Shown here: positions 1 to 6,392 of the stretch, one piece after another
How positions within the stretch are numbered: position 1 is the first letter of the stretch
Layout: each line of letters begins with the position of its first letter
IMG/VR virus record: IMGVR_UViG_3300009154_000158
Span: 1 to 32,814 of that record
Length of the DNA stretch: 32,814 nt
Direction: 5' to 3' (one strand)
DNA from: a virus
Position numbers and translations under genes: made by a program
Notes under the pieces: generated by a model
Told to the model about the DNA's origin: nothing
The model's input: the letters and a program-made list of their open reading frames with translations, nothing else
The model's database searches: none

Positions 1-411
1 CCGTTTGACAATGGCTTCACGATTAGGATGACTGTACAAACGGTTGTACAACTCAGATTTGGTGATGTAGTACGTTTGTACAAACGCTTCTTGGCGGTCC
101 AGATAAGGGGTATCTTCCCGCAATACCCCCATCGTGGCTGGCTCTACCATGTAAGGGTGAATGCCTTTGTTGATAACCAACTTGATAAATGTGCTGTTGT
201 AATCCAGCGCCCATGTCACGGCGGTGGAAAACACCTGGTCAGCATTACTGCTCAACCACTCGTCATTAAGCGCACGGGTCAAAGATGGAATCTTGTTATG
301 TTCCTCTTGAGGAACGGCTGCACCCAAATCAATACTGAACCTTGTGGTTTCTGCTGAATAGAGAAACGAGGTCAGCTGGTCGATGTGGGGAAAAATCTTG
401 TTGTACAAAGC
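1..411. repeat. Left copy of an imperfect end-to-end overlap
   Basis: Bases 1-411 align without gaps to 32404-32814. I count about 19 mismatches by eye (about 95% identity). The portal reading frame passes from base 1 into base 32403 without a shift, so the two ends describe the same locus. True terminal repeats copied during packaging are normally identical. The differences, mostly synonymous, therefore suggest that two co-occurring variants were joined. Confidence 0.93.
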
Positions 412-558
412 TGGTGATTCGTCTGGACCATTGCCAAACAAGTACCAGCTTCGCAGAGAAGCGTAATCTGCTTTTCTTTCCTCCCGTGACACCAGACACT
501 TCTGAATCAAATCCAGATAGAAAAACTCTCGGTCTAGTGGCTCGGTAGGAATTCTCAT
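1..558 (-). CDS. Portal protein, N-terminal part (runs off the left end)
   Basis: This is the start of the portal gene. It begins at ATG 558, overlaps the stop of the upstream gene (ATGA at 555-558), and stays open to base 1. Through the end overlap it continues in frame at 32403 and ends at 31336, giving a joined protein of about 541 residues. The portal forms the dodecameric ring at the capsid vertex, through which the terminase pumps DNA. Assignment rests on the position two genes after the large terminase and just before the scaffold and capsid genes, and on size and general character. I saw no short diagnostic motif. The N-terminal 186 residues are rich in aromatic and acidic residues. 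Confidence 0.85.
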   Translation of the reverse strand, partial: MRIPTEPLDREFFYLDLIQKCLVSREERKADYASLRSWYLFGNGPDESPALYNKIFPHIDQLTSFLYSAETTRFSIDLGAAVPQEEHNKIPSLTRALNDEWLSSNADQVFSTAVTWALDYNSTFIKLVINKGIHPYMVEPATMGVLREDTPYLDRQEAFVQTYYITKSELYNRLYSHPNREAIVKR

Positions 559-1010
559 TTGCTTACCTGTAAATTCTCGTGGTCGTTTACATAACTTGCG
601 GGTCTAGGACCTGTCAAGTTCCCCGTGTCTTTGGGCGAAATGCCAACAGATTCTCCATTAACCGATTTGAATTGTCCACCCATGACCGATTTCATGCTGA
701 TATTACCGCCACCGCCCCAAATGGCAGCGTCACCAGGTCGTGGACCCTTATCCTGTGGCTGTTCATTGTTGCGGGTAATGTAACCTGTCTGATGCTCTCC
801 CTCTTTGGTGGACTTGATGTCCGTCATCCCAAAGTCTAGGGCAAGGTTTTGAATAGTTTTATCAGCTTTTTTAGTTTTATCAGAACGTGTACCCACGGGC
901 TTAAGATGCACCACGCTGATTTCAGATTTGCAGTGCTTCATAGGGCATTGGGGTTCCCAAGCCTCAAAAATGCCGTGTGAATCGCAATAATAGTCTCTCA
1001 GTATGCCCAT
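555..1010 (-). CDS. Unknown 151-aa protein with N-terminal Cys/His cluster
   Basis: The gene is a small protein directly upstream of the portal, with a 4-base ATGA overlap. Residues C9, H12, C22 and C27 could form a zinc-ribbon-like knuckle. The middle is Lys/Thr-rich, and residues from about 95 onward are Gly/Ser/Pro-rich and probably disordered. I do not recognise the family. Its place between terminase and portal suggests a head-assembly or packaging accessory, which is inference only. It ends inside the portal start, so the two are very likely translated together. Confidence 0.8.
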   Translation of the reverse strand: MGILRDYYCDSHGIFEAWEPQCPMKHCKSEISVVHLKPVGTRSDKTKKADKTIQNLALDFGMTDIKSTKEGEHQTGYITRNNEQPQDKGPRPGDAAIWGGGGNISMKSVMGGQFKSVNGESVGISPKDTGNLTGPRPASYVNDHENLQVSK

Positions 1011-1012
1011 AG

Positions 1013-1399
1013 TTACCCTCTAAGTGCTTCGTTAAGGTCAAGTTCACTGTAATCATGGCGGTTGACCATTCCCACCTTGATTTTGATGCCATCAGCAGTC
1101 AAATTCAGCCTAGTGCTTGGCATGAGCGGCGGTATTGCCTGCTTACGGTAGTCCACAAACTTCTTGTGTCCATCCCGCATGACCCGCACATTCCCCTCTC
1201 GCCACTCTGTAAACGCTTTGTTAACCCGCAACTGCATGTATTCAGATAACGGTTCTGTCTCTGTAATGAAGATGGTCCACATCTTGTCAGGCGTTAAACC
1301 GCAGAGCTGGGCAAACAAAGCCATCGAAATGCCTCTGTCTTTGTCAGCCACAAAACGCTTCATCTGACGCATAAGCTCTTTCTTGGACAACACTTTCAT
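1013..1399 (-). CDS. Putative helix-turn-helix-like packaging-region protein
   Basis: This 128-residue protein is read from ATG 1399. A longer frame extends upstream, but that part overlaps the methyltransferase C terminus and looks non-coding in composition. Residues about 20-60 (ISMALFAQLCGLTPDKMW) resemble a helix-turn-helix: a short helix, a Gly-containing turn and a second helix. The C-terminal half is basic. It overlaps the end of the preceding methyltransferase gene by 56 bases and is followed by the zinc-knuckle protein. It could bind DNA, for example as a packaging-site or regulatory factor, but I cannot assign a named family. Confidence 0.72.
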   Translation of the reverse strand: MKVLSKKELMRQMKRFVADKDRGISMALFAQLCGLTPDKMWTIFITETEPLSEYMQLRVNKAFTEWREGNVRVMRDGHKKFVDYRKQAIPPLMPSTRLNLTADGIKIKVGMVNRHDYSELDLNEALRG

Positions 1400-2015
1400 T
1401 TTTTTCCAGTAAGAAGATGAGATTGCTTTCAGGAATAGGACTATCTTGGATTTGTAGCTCAAACGACATGTTGTGAACAGCCGTAACAAAAAACCCAGCC
1501 TTGGCCATCAACGCTGCCCACATATCAGCGGTGTGAATGCTGTAGTGATTAGGGTTGTACTCGTGCCTACGGGCGCAGCCAGGCGCAGGAACTTCTACGT
1601 ACATCTTGCCACCCAGCTTCATTACCCTGTTGAATTCGTACAAAGTAAACAGCGGGTAGGGAGAATGCTCTAGCGCATGTCTGCACCAGATGTAATCCAC
1701 GATGCGGTTTGGCACAGGCAAGTCTGACATGTCCGATTTCAAACAGCTGTGCCACTTTTCTCCGCAAGCCACAAGGTCATCATCACTAAGCGTCACGCCC
1801 ACCAAATTGGTGTAACCCTTTTCTTTCAAAATGTCCATAAACAAACCTTGCCCACAACCTATGTCTAGCACGTAAGCTGTCACAGGAACGTTTGCAGGCA
1901 CAAAAAAGTCTCTGACCACCTCTGGTATCAACTGAGAGTGAAAACCGCCTTCAGGCTCGCTGTAGACGCTTTTGAGGGCAAGCTCTGTGTAGTGCTGAAA
2001 CTTCTCTTCTCTCAT
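1344..2015 (-). CDS. Class I SAM-dependent methyltransferase
   Basis: This 223-residue protein has the Rossmann-fold signature of SAM methyltransferases. Motif I is DIGCGQG at residues 51-57, there is an acidic post-I strand region, and CRHALEH at about 111-117 matches the usual motif IV/V segment of the Methyltransf_11/25 type. The N-terminal 45 residues are a short helical cap. The substrate cannot be read from sequence. There is no DPPY or PCQ motif, so a base-modifying DNA methyltransferase is unlikely, and a small molecule, sugar or protein is more probable. It overlaps the terminase stop by 4 bases (ATGA) and lies inside the packaging operon, an unusual place for such an enzyme. Confidence 0.88.
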   Translation of the reverse strand: MREEKFQHYTELALKSVYSEPEGGFHSQLIPEVVRDFFVPANVPVTAYVLDIGCGQGLFMDILKEKGYTNLVGVTLSDDDLVACGEKWHSCLKSDMSDLPVPNRIVDYIWCRHALEHSPYPLFTLYEFNRVMKLGGKMYVEVPAPGCARRHEYNPNHYSIHTADMWAALMAKAGFFVTAVHNMSFELQIQDSPIPESNLIFLLEKNESVVQERAYASDEAFCG

Positions 2016-3763
2016 TGGTACATCCCTATACGTTTTAAGTAATCACTCACGTTCCTGCCAACAGAAAGCTGTTCAGGGGTGTAGTCATCCTGTGCTTGAC
2101 TGATATTGCGGGTGAGCTTCTGAGCAATCAGTCTTGGCTGCACCTGCTCTGCCCAAGCTACGGTTGCCAGTGCTGCGGCAATCACACGGTCATCTTTACT
2201 CCTGCCTGGCGCACCCAAAAAGCCGTCTTCCCTCACGATGGTCTTCATCTCCTCTAGCGTGTCCATGCTGCGTATCTTCATCATGCCCCGCTCAAAATAA
2301 TCTTTGTAGTAGTTGAGCATCCGCTCTTTTGTAGACGAGGTGGTCAGGAAACCTATGCTGTTGGTTGGTCCTCCCAGACTGTCGTTCCTGCGCCACAAGT
2401 AATTGGTCATGCTGCCCAGCACGTCCATCAAATCCCTGCCTGTAGCCCCTCCCACCGCTGCCGCCAGCCTTTTCAAATTCCGCATCTCGTTGAGTACCGC
2501 CTGACCTGGCCCGTTAATCTCTAGATTTAACGTGCTGTTCTTGTAAGCGCCAGCAAGATGGCATATCACCCACGCAAACTGATAAGTGTTCATTTCACTG
2601 GTGGCAAACTCAGCCACTTGGTCCATCCCGTCTGCATAGCAGCGAAAGACCTGTATGCAGAATCTGTCTGCCCAATCTGAACTTCCGTAAGCAGGGTCAG
2701 CACCAATCACGTAATAAGCCGTGTCTACAGGCTCCTCCCAAATCTTGAGTGTGCCCATACGTTCCGTGCTTTTCAGGACTTCTGTGTCTTGGAACAACTG
2801 CCCGAACACATAACGGTAGTGGTCAGGCAAAGACCTCTTAGCTTCCTTCGCAGCCTCCGTGCAACGGCTGTGTGAGAAGAAAGATGTGCCCGTCATCACA
2901 AAGGCATAGTCCTCTGTAGGAGGGAATTCCTGATACATCAGGTCTTCATCCTTGATGCCCTCGTGCATCTTCCATCTCCACCACGCCATCTGCCTGCTGT
3001 TGATTTCTACGCCGTAGAGCTTCTTGATGTCCTTCACCCACTCCTTCTCTTCAGAAGTCAGCTTGCCATCCCAGTACACCCTGTAAATGTTGCTTGCAGG
3101 GTCTACGCTGTAATACTCGTTACGCCACCAGCCACAAAAGATAGCTCTCTGGGTTTTGGCATGCTTGGCAGTCTTGTACATGTCGTGGAACATGTTGAAG
3201 CCCTGCGCCGTACTCTCGAACATGTACAACCTCTCAGGGTTCTTCTCTGCAAGAGAGGCAATCAAGGAAGCTAATCCCTCCTCGTTTCCCCACGAGGCGG
3301 CCTCAGTGCCATGTAGGTATGTAATAGCCTTACCCTGTCCCAATCGGGATTTATTGCCTGCAATCTGATAAAAAATTCGGCTTCTGTTCTTGAGGACCAT
3401 CTGGTTTCGGTTGTGCGCCACAAGCGGAATCTTGTACTCTTTTGGCAAACCCTCCATGTACATTGCCAGAGTTGAGCGGAACATGTCTCTGTTTTCCTCC
3501 GTATCCGCAACAAGAGTTCCCTGCCAACCAGGGTGCGTAAATTGCCAGTAAAGGTCGAGAGCCAGGCTAATGGTCGTGATGCCCAGCTGCCTGCCTTTAA
3601 GAATAACAAAAAAGTGAACATCCTCTTCTAAGCCTTTCGCAATCTCACTCATCACATACGTCTGAGTCCCCAGAAGTTTGCCCATCTTCTTCAGGCCCTC
3701 TTCCTTCGTCTCAATCTTCAATTCTGAGCAGAACTTGTAGAACTGCTGGAGGTCAAACTTCAT
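2012..3763 (-). CDS. terL: Terminase large subunit (DNA packaging ATPase/nuclease)
   Basis: This 583-residue packaging motor translocates DNA into the prohead and cuts the concatemer. The ATPase half carries a Walker A-like GRQLGITT at residues 57-64 and a Walker B region around 146-155 ending in HGTEA. A typical terminase segment, QEFPPTEDYAF, lies at about 278-288. The nuclease half starts with IGADPAYG at about 353-360, the first acidic metal ligand of the RNase H-like fold. A late GRSKDDR at about residue 535 fits the third acidic motif. Length is normal for the family. The start overlaps the previous stop (ATGA). I recognised no small terminase beside it. Confidence 0.95.
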   Translation of the reverse strand: MKFDLQQFYKFCSELKIETKEEGLKKMGKLLGTQTYVMSEIAKGLEEDVHFFVILKGRQLGITTISLALDLYWQFTHPGWQGTLVADTEENRDMFRSTLAMYMEGLPKEYKIPLVAHNRNQMVLKNRSRIFYQIAGNKSRLGQGKAITYLHGTEAASWGNEEGLASLIASLAEKNPERLYMFESTAQGFNMFHDMYKTAKHAKTQRAIFCGWWRNEYYSVDPASNIYRVYWDGKLTSEEKEWVKDIKKLYGVEINSRQMAWWRWKMHEGIKDEDLMYQEFPPTEDYAFVMTGTSFFSHSRCTEAAKEAKRSLPDHYRYVFGQLFQDTEVLKSTERMGTLKIWEEPVDTAYYVIGADPAYGSSDWADRFCIQVFRCYADGMDQVAEFATSEMNTYQFAWVICHLAGAYKNSTLNLEINGPGQAVLNEMRNLKRLAAAVGGATGRDLMDVLGSMTNYLWRRNDSLGGPTNSIGFLTTSSTKERMLNYYKDYFERGMMKIRSMDTLEEMKTIVREDGFLGAPGRSKDDRVIAAALATVAWAEQVQPRLIAQKLTRNISQAQDDYTPEQLSVGRNVSDYLKRIGMYQ

Positions 3764-4272
3764 TTAATCCCTAAATAACTTCGCACTTGATTGAGAATTT
3801 GCAGTTGTTCAGGGGTGTACATCTGTGCAGCATCAGGCCATTGATTAAACGTGTACCCACGAAACATTTCTGGCACACCCGTCATTTGTTTCCAATTTTC
3901 ATACGGGCGGTTTTCTCCAAAATTCTCTTGATGGTACTGATACCTTTTCTGCATCTTTATAGGGTCTAGCAAGCCCTCAAACTGCTCGTAATAGCCTTTT
4001 AGCTTTGGGTCGACACTAACACCATAGTGAGAAACATAATCGCCCAAAATGTCTTCAGGTGTTACGTTAGGGTTAAACACCTCAATGCCTGGTTTTCCAG
4101 CAGGAATGTAAACAGGTCGCTCTGTTTCCTCTGGGTGATAAAACTCAAGTTTCCTGTCTCCCTCTTGTGGGTTGTAGGCAAATGAAATGTCTTTGTTCGA
4201 CAAGTACGGATATTTGTTCTGAGCCTGCTGAAACATAATTTGACCCATCACATCATTGTCTATTTCTTCCAT
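3760..4272 (-). CDS. Unknown 170-aa protein upstream of terminase
   Basis: ATG 4272 is chosen because an AGGAG sequence lies four bases upstream. A longer frame to 4356 overlaps the previous gene and has no such site. The protein is acidic and rich in Tyr, Pro, Asn and Gln, with no membrane segment and no motif that I recognise. It overlaps the terminase ATG by 4 bases, so it is probably a packaging or structural accessory. Size and position would allow a small terminase, but no helix-turn-helix is visible, so I do not call it that. Confidence 0.82.
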   Translation of the reverse strand: MEEIDNDVMGQIMFQQAQNKYPYLSNKDISFAYNPQEGDRKLEFYHPEETERPVYIPAGKPGIEVFNPNVTPEDILGDYVSHYGVSVDPKLKGYYEQFEGLLDPIKMQKRYQYHQENFGENRPYENWKQMTGVPEMFRGYTFNQWPDAAQMYTPEQLQILNQVRSYLGIK

Positions 4273-4279
4273 ATTCTCC

Positions 4280-4522
4280 TCATCTTTTCCTTTGTTGCTC
4301 AAACGTGTCGAGCGGCCAACTCCCAATCTCCATACACACAGCTTTGTTCTTAGCACAAGAAATCAACTCCTTGTAAAACAACTCGCTGTACTTCTCCTTC
4401 CACTCCGCAGCCAACTTCCGCTTGGCAGAAGGCTTAATGCACTGTATGGCTCTCTGCATCTCCCTCTTTAACCTCATACGGGAGTTGTAAAGCTCTGTCA
4501 ACGTATCCGCATCTGTAGCCAT
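4280..4522 (-). CDS. Unknown 80-aa helical protein
   Basis: This is a short, basic, mostly helical protein with many Arg, Lys and Glu residues in its first 50 positions and two cysteines (C56, C63) in its C-terminal third. Its ATG at 4522 lies inside the end of the preceding gene in another frame, and AGGA precedes it closely. It ends 7 bases before the start of the next gene. I cannot assign a function. Like its neighbours it belongs to the first block of the leftward unit, ahead of the terminase. Confidence 0.68.
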   Translation of the reverse strand: MATDADTLTELYNSRMRLKREMQRAIQCIKPSAKRKLAAEWKEKYSELFYKELISCAKNKAVCMEIGSWPLDTFEQQRKR

Positions 4523-4652
4523 AGTTCCTAGCCTCTATCAAACCCGACAGTAAAACCAACTTCTCCACCTCGCTTTGGTAAAGCCTCTCCTCCAAGTCCA
4601 AACAGACCCGTCTCAGTTCATCTTCATTCAACCAAAGTAAAGCAGCTTCCAT
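4434..4652 (-). CDS. Unknown 72-aa protein overlapping the next gene by 89 bases
   Basis: The ATG at 4652 follows a clear GGGGGA ribosome site. Residues 1-40 look like a regular amphipathic helical hairpin rich in Leu and Glu. The last 29 residues lie in the same DNA as the start of the next gene (4522), read in a different frame, and may be a non-selected tail. The overlap is far longer than any other here, which typically run 1-4 bases. Either both frames are translated or the junction hides a frameshift. Function unknown. Confidence 0.62.
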   Translation of the reverse strand: MEAALLWLNEDELRRVCLDLEERLYQSEVEKLVLLSGLIEARNYGYRCGYVDRALQLPYEVKEGDAESHTVH

Positions 4653-4662
4653 ATATCCCCCG

Positions 4663-4887
4663 TTAATAAATCCTCCACACCCTCACTTGCTCTTTCTCCG
4701 TCCTTGTCGAGAACCGCCAACCCAACCTCCTACTTGCTCTGTAGTTGGCATTCAAAACCTTCTGCCTAGCCTCTACAGGCACTACAAAACTATCCCCCAC
4801 CTCCATCTCCTCATACGGATAGTCGTACACCACACGAGGCTTGGGAGCAGCAACATGCTTCTCTACCGCAATACTTGTTATCACCAT
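4663..4887 (-). CDS. Small conserved-looking phage protein, first gene of the leftward unit
   Basis: This 74-residue protein is read from ATG 4887, preceded by GAGGT seven bases upstream. The central EEMEVGDSFVVP and C-terminal RVWRIY segments resemble a widespread class of short phage proteins with a small beta-rich core and basic tail. As I recall they have no established role. It is the promoter-proximal gene of the whole leftward unit, with the terminator-like hairpin 4923-4950 immediately upstream. DNA binding is possible given the basic stretch at 47-62, but unproven. Confidence 0.78.
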   Translation of the reverse strand: MVITSIAVEKHVAAPKPRVVYDYPYEEMEVGDSFVVPVEARQKVLNANYRASRRLGWRFSTRTEKEQVRVWRIY

Positions 4888-4922
4888 ATATATACCTCAT
4901 CCAATACACGTATATTACAGAC

Positions 4923-4950
4923 AAAAAAAGGGAAGCGCAACGGCTTCCCT
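4923..4950 (-). terminator. Intrinsic terminator-like hairpin facing leftward
   Basis: On the minus strand an 8-bp stem (AGGGAAGC with GCTTCCCT, six-base loop) is followed directly by seven Ts. This is a textbook rho-independent terminator. It lies 36 bases upstream of the first leftward gene, so it would stop leftward transcripts that begin further right before they reach the late genes. A weak sigma70-like pair on the minus strand, TTGCGC at 4935-4940 and TAATAT at 4912-4917 with 17-base spacing, overlaps it and could be a local start. Confidence 0.7.
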
Positions 4951-5136
4951 AAATGGCAACTGCTTTACCAGCCAATAATGTAAATTTTTTTTGGGGTGGG
5001 CGCAATGTGGGGGTCACGCTCCACAGCCATCCAAACCCAAAAGCAAGGGCCACTGTGCTTGCTCTGAGCAGCTGCACTACGTCAACCAACCCCTACCCAT
5101 GCCAAGCATACGTGCATGCGTGTGATGGCATGCCAA

Positions 5137-5150
5137 CACGTCATGACGTG
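5137..5150. promoter_or_regulatory. 14-bp perfect palindrome, candidate operator
   Basis: CACGTCATGACGTG is a perfect inverted repeat. Two bases to its left lies another perfect palindrome, TGGCATGCCA (5126-5135), and a GCATGC core occurs at 5114-5119. Palindromes of this size are typical binding sites of dimeric regulators. No repressor gene was recognised, so the binding protein could be a host factor. Confidence 0.45.
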
Positions 5151-5280
5151 CCTACTACCCCGACCCCCCCTTGTTCCGCTATGGTGAACGATGGGTGGCA
5201 GTCCATGTCAGTAGACACTCACGTCTGTCTTACGTTTAGCGATAGTCTTTTTACTATCTTACTAACCACTATGATTAACA

Positions 5281-5308
5281 TTTACAATTAGACTATAGAC
5301 TATATACT
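5281..5308 (+). promoter_or_regulatory. Sigma70-like early promoter
   Basis: TTTACA (5281-5286) and TATACT (5303-5308) each match the sigma70 consensus at five of six positions and are 16 bases apart. Transcription would start near 5315, about 60 bases before the first rightward ORF. The -10 element lies within ACTATA direct repeats, which could bind a regulator. Use of host RNA polymerase fits the absence of a phage polymerase gene. Confidence 0.55.
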
Positions 5309-5322
5309 ATATAGAATATAGT

Positions 5323-5348
5323 TGTTGGCAGCAAAAACGCTACCAACA
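5323..5348 (+). other. Leader hairpin before the first early gene
   Basis: TGTTGG/CCAACA and AGC/GCT pair around one C/A mismatch, with loop AAAAAC. The hairpin would form in the 5' leader of the early transcript and ends 16 bases before the first GTGAGGTTCAC motif. It could stabilise the transcript or affect translation. There is no following T-run, so it is not a terminator. Confidence 0.4.
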
Positions 5349-5364
5349 TTTATCAACTACTAGA

Positions 5365-5375
5365 GTGAGGTTCAC
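5365..5375 (+). promoter_or_regulatory. Leader motif GTGAGGTTCAC, copy 1
   Basis: GTGAGGTTCAC stands directly before ATG 5376. It contains the Shine-Dalgarno core GAGGT and is an imperfect palindrome (GTGA, GGT, TCAC). Exact copies precede ATG 5468 and ATG 5727, and a variant precedes ATG 8156. Confidence 0.7.
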
Positions 5376-5459
5376 ATGCTTACATACATTGACTACGTTG
5401 TTATCGTGGCGTTTGTCTTTCTGATTCTCTCCATTCTTTCCTACTGCATTTCTAAGTGA
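5376..5459 (+). CDS. 27-aa single-span membrane peptide
   Basis: This short ORF has ATG 5376 with the GTGAGGTTCAC leader immediately upstream. The product is almost entirely one hydrophobic helix (residues about 7-24), with Asp6 before it and a Lys at the end. Its stop codon lies inside the next copy of the leader motif, so translation of the next gene is probably coupled. Being first in the early unit, it may act on the host membrane, but no function can be inferred from sequence. Confidence 0.6.
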   Translation: MLTYIDYVVIVAFVFLILSILSYCISK

Positions 5460-5466
5460 GGTTCAC
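5456..5466 (+). promoter_or_regulatory. Leader motif GTGAGGTTCAC, copy 2
   Basis: This exact copy has the stop codon TGA of the 27-aa ORF at 5457-5459 inside it. It provides GAGGT for ATG 5468, one base after the motif. Confidence 0.7.
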
Positions 5467-5467
5467 C

Positions 5468-5650
5468 ATGATTCAAGATACAGACAAGCAGAAAAAGCTC
5501 ATCGAGTGTGTGTACATAGCCACTAGTCTTCCTACAGATGTCATTAGGGAAGAGCTGATTGCAGAAGAGTGGGATGTCAAGAATGCAATTTGCAACCTGG
5601 TTCACGCATTCCCTTACCATGCAAAGTTTCAGGACGGTTGGTACAAGTAA
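5468..5650 (+). CDS. Unknown 60-aa early protein
   Basis: ATG 5468 is preferred over the in-frame GTG at 5456 because the leader motif with GAGGT lies directly before it. The protein is acidic and helical. It may form a UBA/CUE-like three-helix bundle (LIECVYIATSLPTDVIREEL, then EEWDVKNAICNLVHAF), but that is a visual impression only. It is followed by a strong hairpin at 5660-5683. No close family comes to mind. Confidence 0.7.
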   Translation: MIQDTDKQKKLIECVYIATSLPTDVIREELIAEEWDVKNAICNLVHAFPYHAKFQDGWYK

Positions 5651-5659
5651 GTGACAACT

Positions 5660-5683
5660 ACAAACCTCTCACGGGGGGTTTGT
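5660..5683 (+). other. Strong hairpin between early genes
   Basis: ACAAACC (5660-5666) pairs with GGTTTGT (5677-5683), and the stem can extend by U-G and C-G pairs towards the loop. A second small hairpin (ATTGC/GCAAT) follows. No T-run follows the first stem. It may be an attenuator, a processing site or an RNA-stabilising element between 5650 and the next gene. Confidence 0.4.
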
Positions 5684-5714
5684 GGATTGCCATTTTGCAA
5701 TCATTTACTTATGA

Positions 5715-5725
5715 GTGAGGTTCAC
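5715..5725 (+). promoter_or_regulatory. Leader motif GTGAGGTTCAC, copy 3
   Basis: This is an exact copy, one base before ATG 5727. Here no upstream stop codon is involved because the previous gene ended at 5650. The motif is therefore kept for its own sake and not only as a stop-start overlap. Confidence 0.7.
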
Positions 5726-5726
5726 A

Positions 5727-5936
5727 ATGAATATCCAACGATTTAACCCTGTCATTGCCTATCATGCCAAACATGAACATAGGGGTTGGTCCGAGGTTTG
5801 CCGTGAAAGGGCAGATTGGCCTGGCTGGAATAACACCGATGTTTCAATGATTAACGAAATGCTAGAACAAGGTGAAATGTGCGTAACCTTGGGCTGGAAC
5901 ATGTGGGAAGTGGTGCGTGAAACCGTTAGCACGTAA
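5727..5936 (+). CDS. Unknown 69-aa early protein, Trp-rich
   Basis: ATG 5727 is chosen because the leader motif is adjacent. The protein has six Trp residues, and its first half is rich in His, Arg and Trp. No membrane segment, Cys cluster or known motif is visible. It may be a small host-takeover protein like other early phage genes, by position only. Confidence 0.68.
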   Translation: MNIQRFNPVIAYHAKHEHRGWSEVCRERADWPGWNNTDVSMINEMLEQGEMCVTLGWNMWEVVRETVST

Positions 5937-5948
5937 AGCCCCTGCCTG

Positions 5949-5978
5949 GTGGCCCTTTCCTACTGTGGATAGGGTCAC
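5949..5978 (+). other. Hairpin in the 5937-6123 gap
   Basis: GTGGCCC (5949-5955) pairs with GGGTCAC (5972-5978) with one G-U pair and a 16-base loop. A second stem, GCCCCC/GGGGGC at 6079-6105, lies just before the ribosome site of the gene at 6124. No coding frame is credible in this 187-base gap. Confidence 0.35.
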
Positions 5979-6123
5979 ATATCAACTGCTACTGAAAACG
6001 GCCCCTAGTGGCTATAAACCCCCTGCTAAGACCCCTGCTAGGGATACGTTACCCCCTGCACCCTTTTAGAATGTTAACGCCCCCTGGTCGCTAGGGCTTG
6101 GGGGCTTACCACTGGAGACAACT

Positions 6124-6324
6124 ATGCAAAAGTACACACTGCCCCCTGGTCACAATGACACCACTAGACGTTTTCCTAGAACACTAGATGATGCATTCGG
6201 GTTGCACTATCCCCCTGATGATGAAGACAAGGCCCCTAACCTGCTAGACCTGGCATTGTCTGCCCTGGCAGCTTTCCTGCTGTACGCCCTTGTTGCTGGA
6301 ATGCTGCACTATGCGGGGTTGTGA
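6124..6324 (+). CDS. Unknown 66-aa protein with C-terminal membrane anchor
   Basis: ATG 6124 follows GGAG at 8 bases. Residues 1-38 are polar, with an FPRTLDDAF segment that resembles small phage proteins I have seen near early regions. Residues about 41-60 form a hydrophobic helix, so the protein is probably tail-anchored in the inner membrane. The gene itself contains two CCCCTG motifs. Its function is unknown. It is followed by a hairpin at 6332-6356. Confidence 0.68.
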   Translation: MQKYTLPPGHNDTTRRFPRTLDDAFGLHYPPDDEDKAPNLLDLALSALAAFLLYALVAGMLHYAGL

Positions 6325-6331
6325 AGAACTA

Positions 6332-6356
6332 GGGGTTTGCCAATCACGCAAGCCCC
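6332..6356 (+). terminator. Hairpin after the 66-aa gene, weak terminator
   Basis: GGGGTTTGC (6332-6340) pairs with GCAAGCCCC (6348-6356), nine pairs with one G-U, around a seven-base loop. The following CTTGT is a poor U-tract, so termination would be partial. It sits 7 bases after the stop codon and just before the sigma70-like promoter of the candidate small RNA. Confidence 0.45.
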
Positions 6357-6357
6357 C

Positions 6358-6386
6358 TTGTAATGGTTGCCCCTATCGTTTATAGT
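6358..6386 (+). promoter_or_regulatory. Sigma70-like promoter of a candidate small RNA
   Basis: TTGTAA (6358-6363) and TATAGT (6381-6386) are separated by exactly 17 bases. They match the consensus at four and five of six positions. Transcription would begin near 6393, shortly before the 74-base hairpin at 6416-6489. Confidence 0.5.
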
Positions 6387-6392
6387 CCGCAG

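Larger units (their letters stand above)
4888..5375. other. Divergent gene-free region with palindromes (possible control or origin region)
   Basis: No convincing coding frame is present in these 488 bases. They separate the leftward and rightward units. From left to right they hold the minus-strand terminator hairpin (4923-4950), an A/T run, a cluster of perfect palindromes (TGGCATGCCA at 5126-5135; CACGTCATGACGTG at 5137-5150), a GATAGT/ACTATC hairpin (5241-5258), threefold ACTATA direct repeats (5292-5313), a sigma70-like rightward promoter (5281-5308) and a hairpin just before the first gene (5323-5348). An operator and promoter region is the simplest reading. A replication origin is also possible. 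Confidence 0.6.

Noticed and set aside
1-411. Direct terminal repeat as packaging end
   Set aside because: About 5% divergence between copies and an uninterrupted portal frame across the join fit an assembly overlap better than a true terminal repeat.
3760-4272. Small terminase assignment for the gene before terL
   Set aside because: No helix-turn-helix or coiled-coil oligomerisation region is visible, so position alone is not enough.
4953-5291. Plus-strand frame of 112 codons in the divergent region
   Set aside because: No ribosome site, odd composition, and it covers the palindromes and the promoter. Regulatory DNA explains the stretch better.
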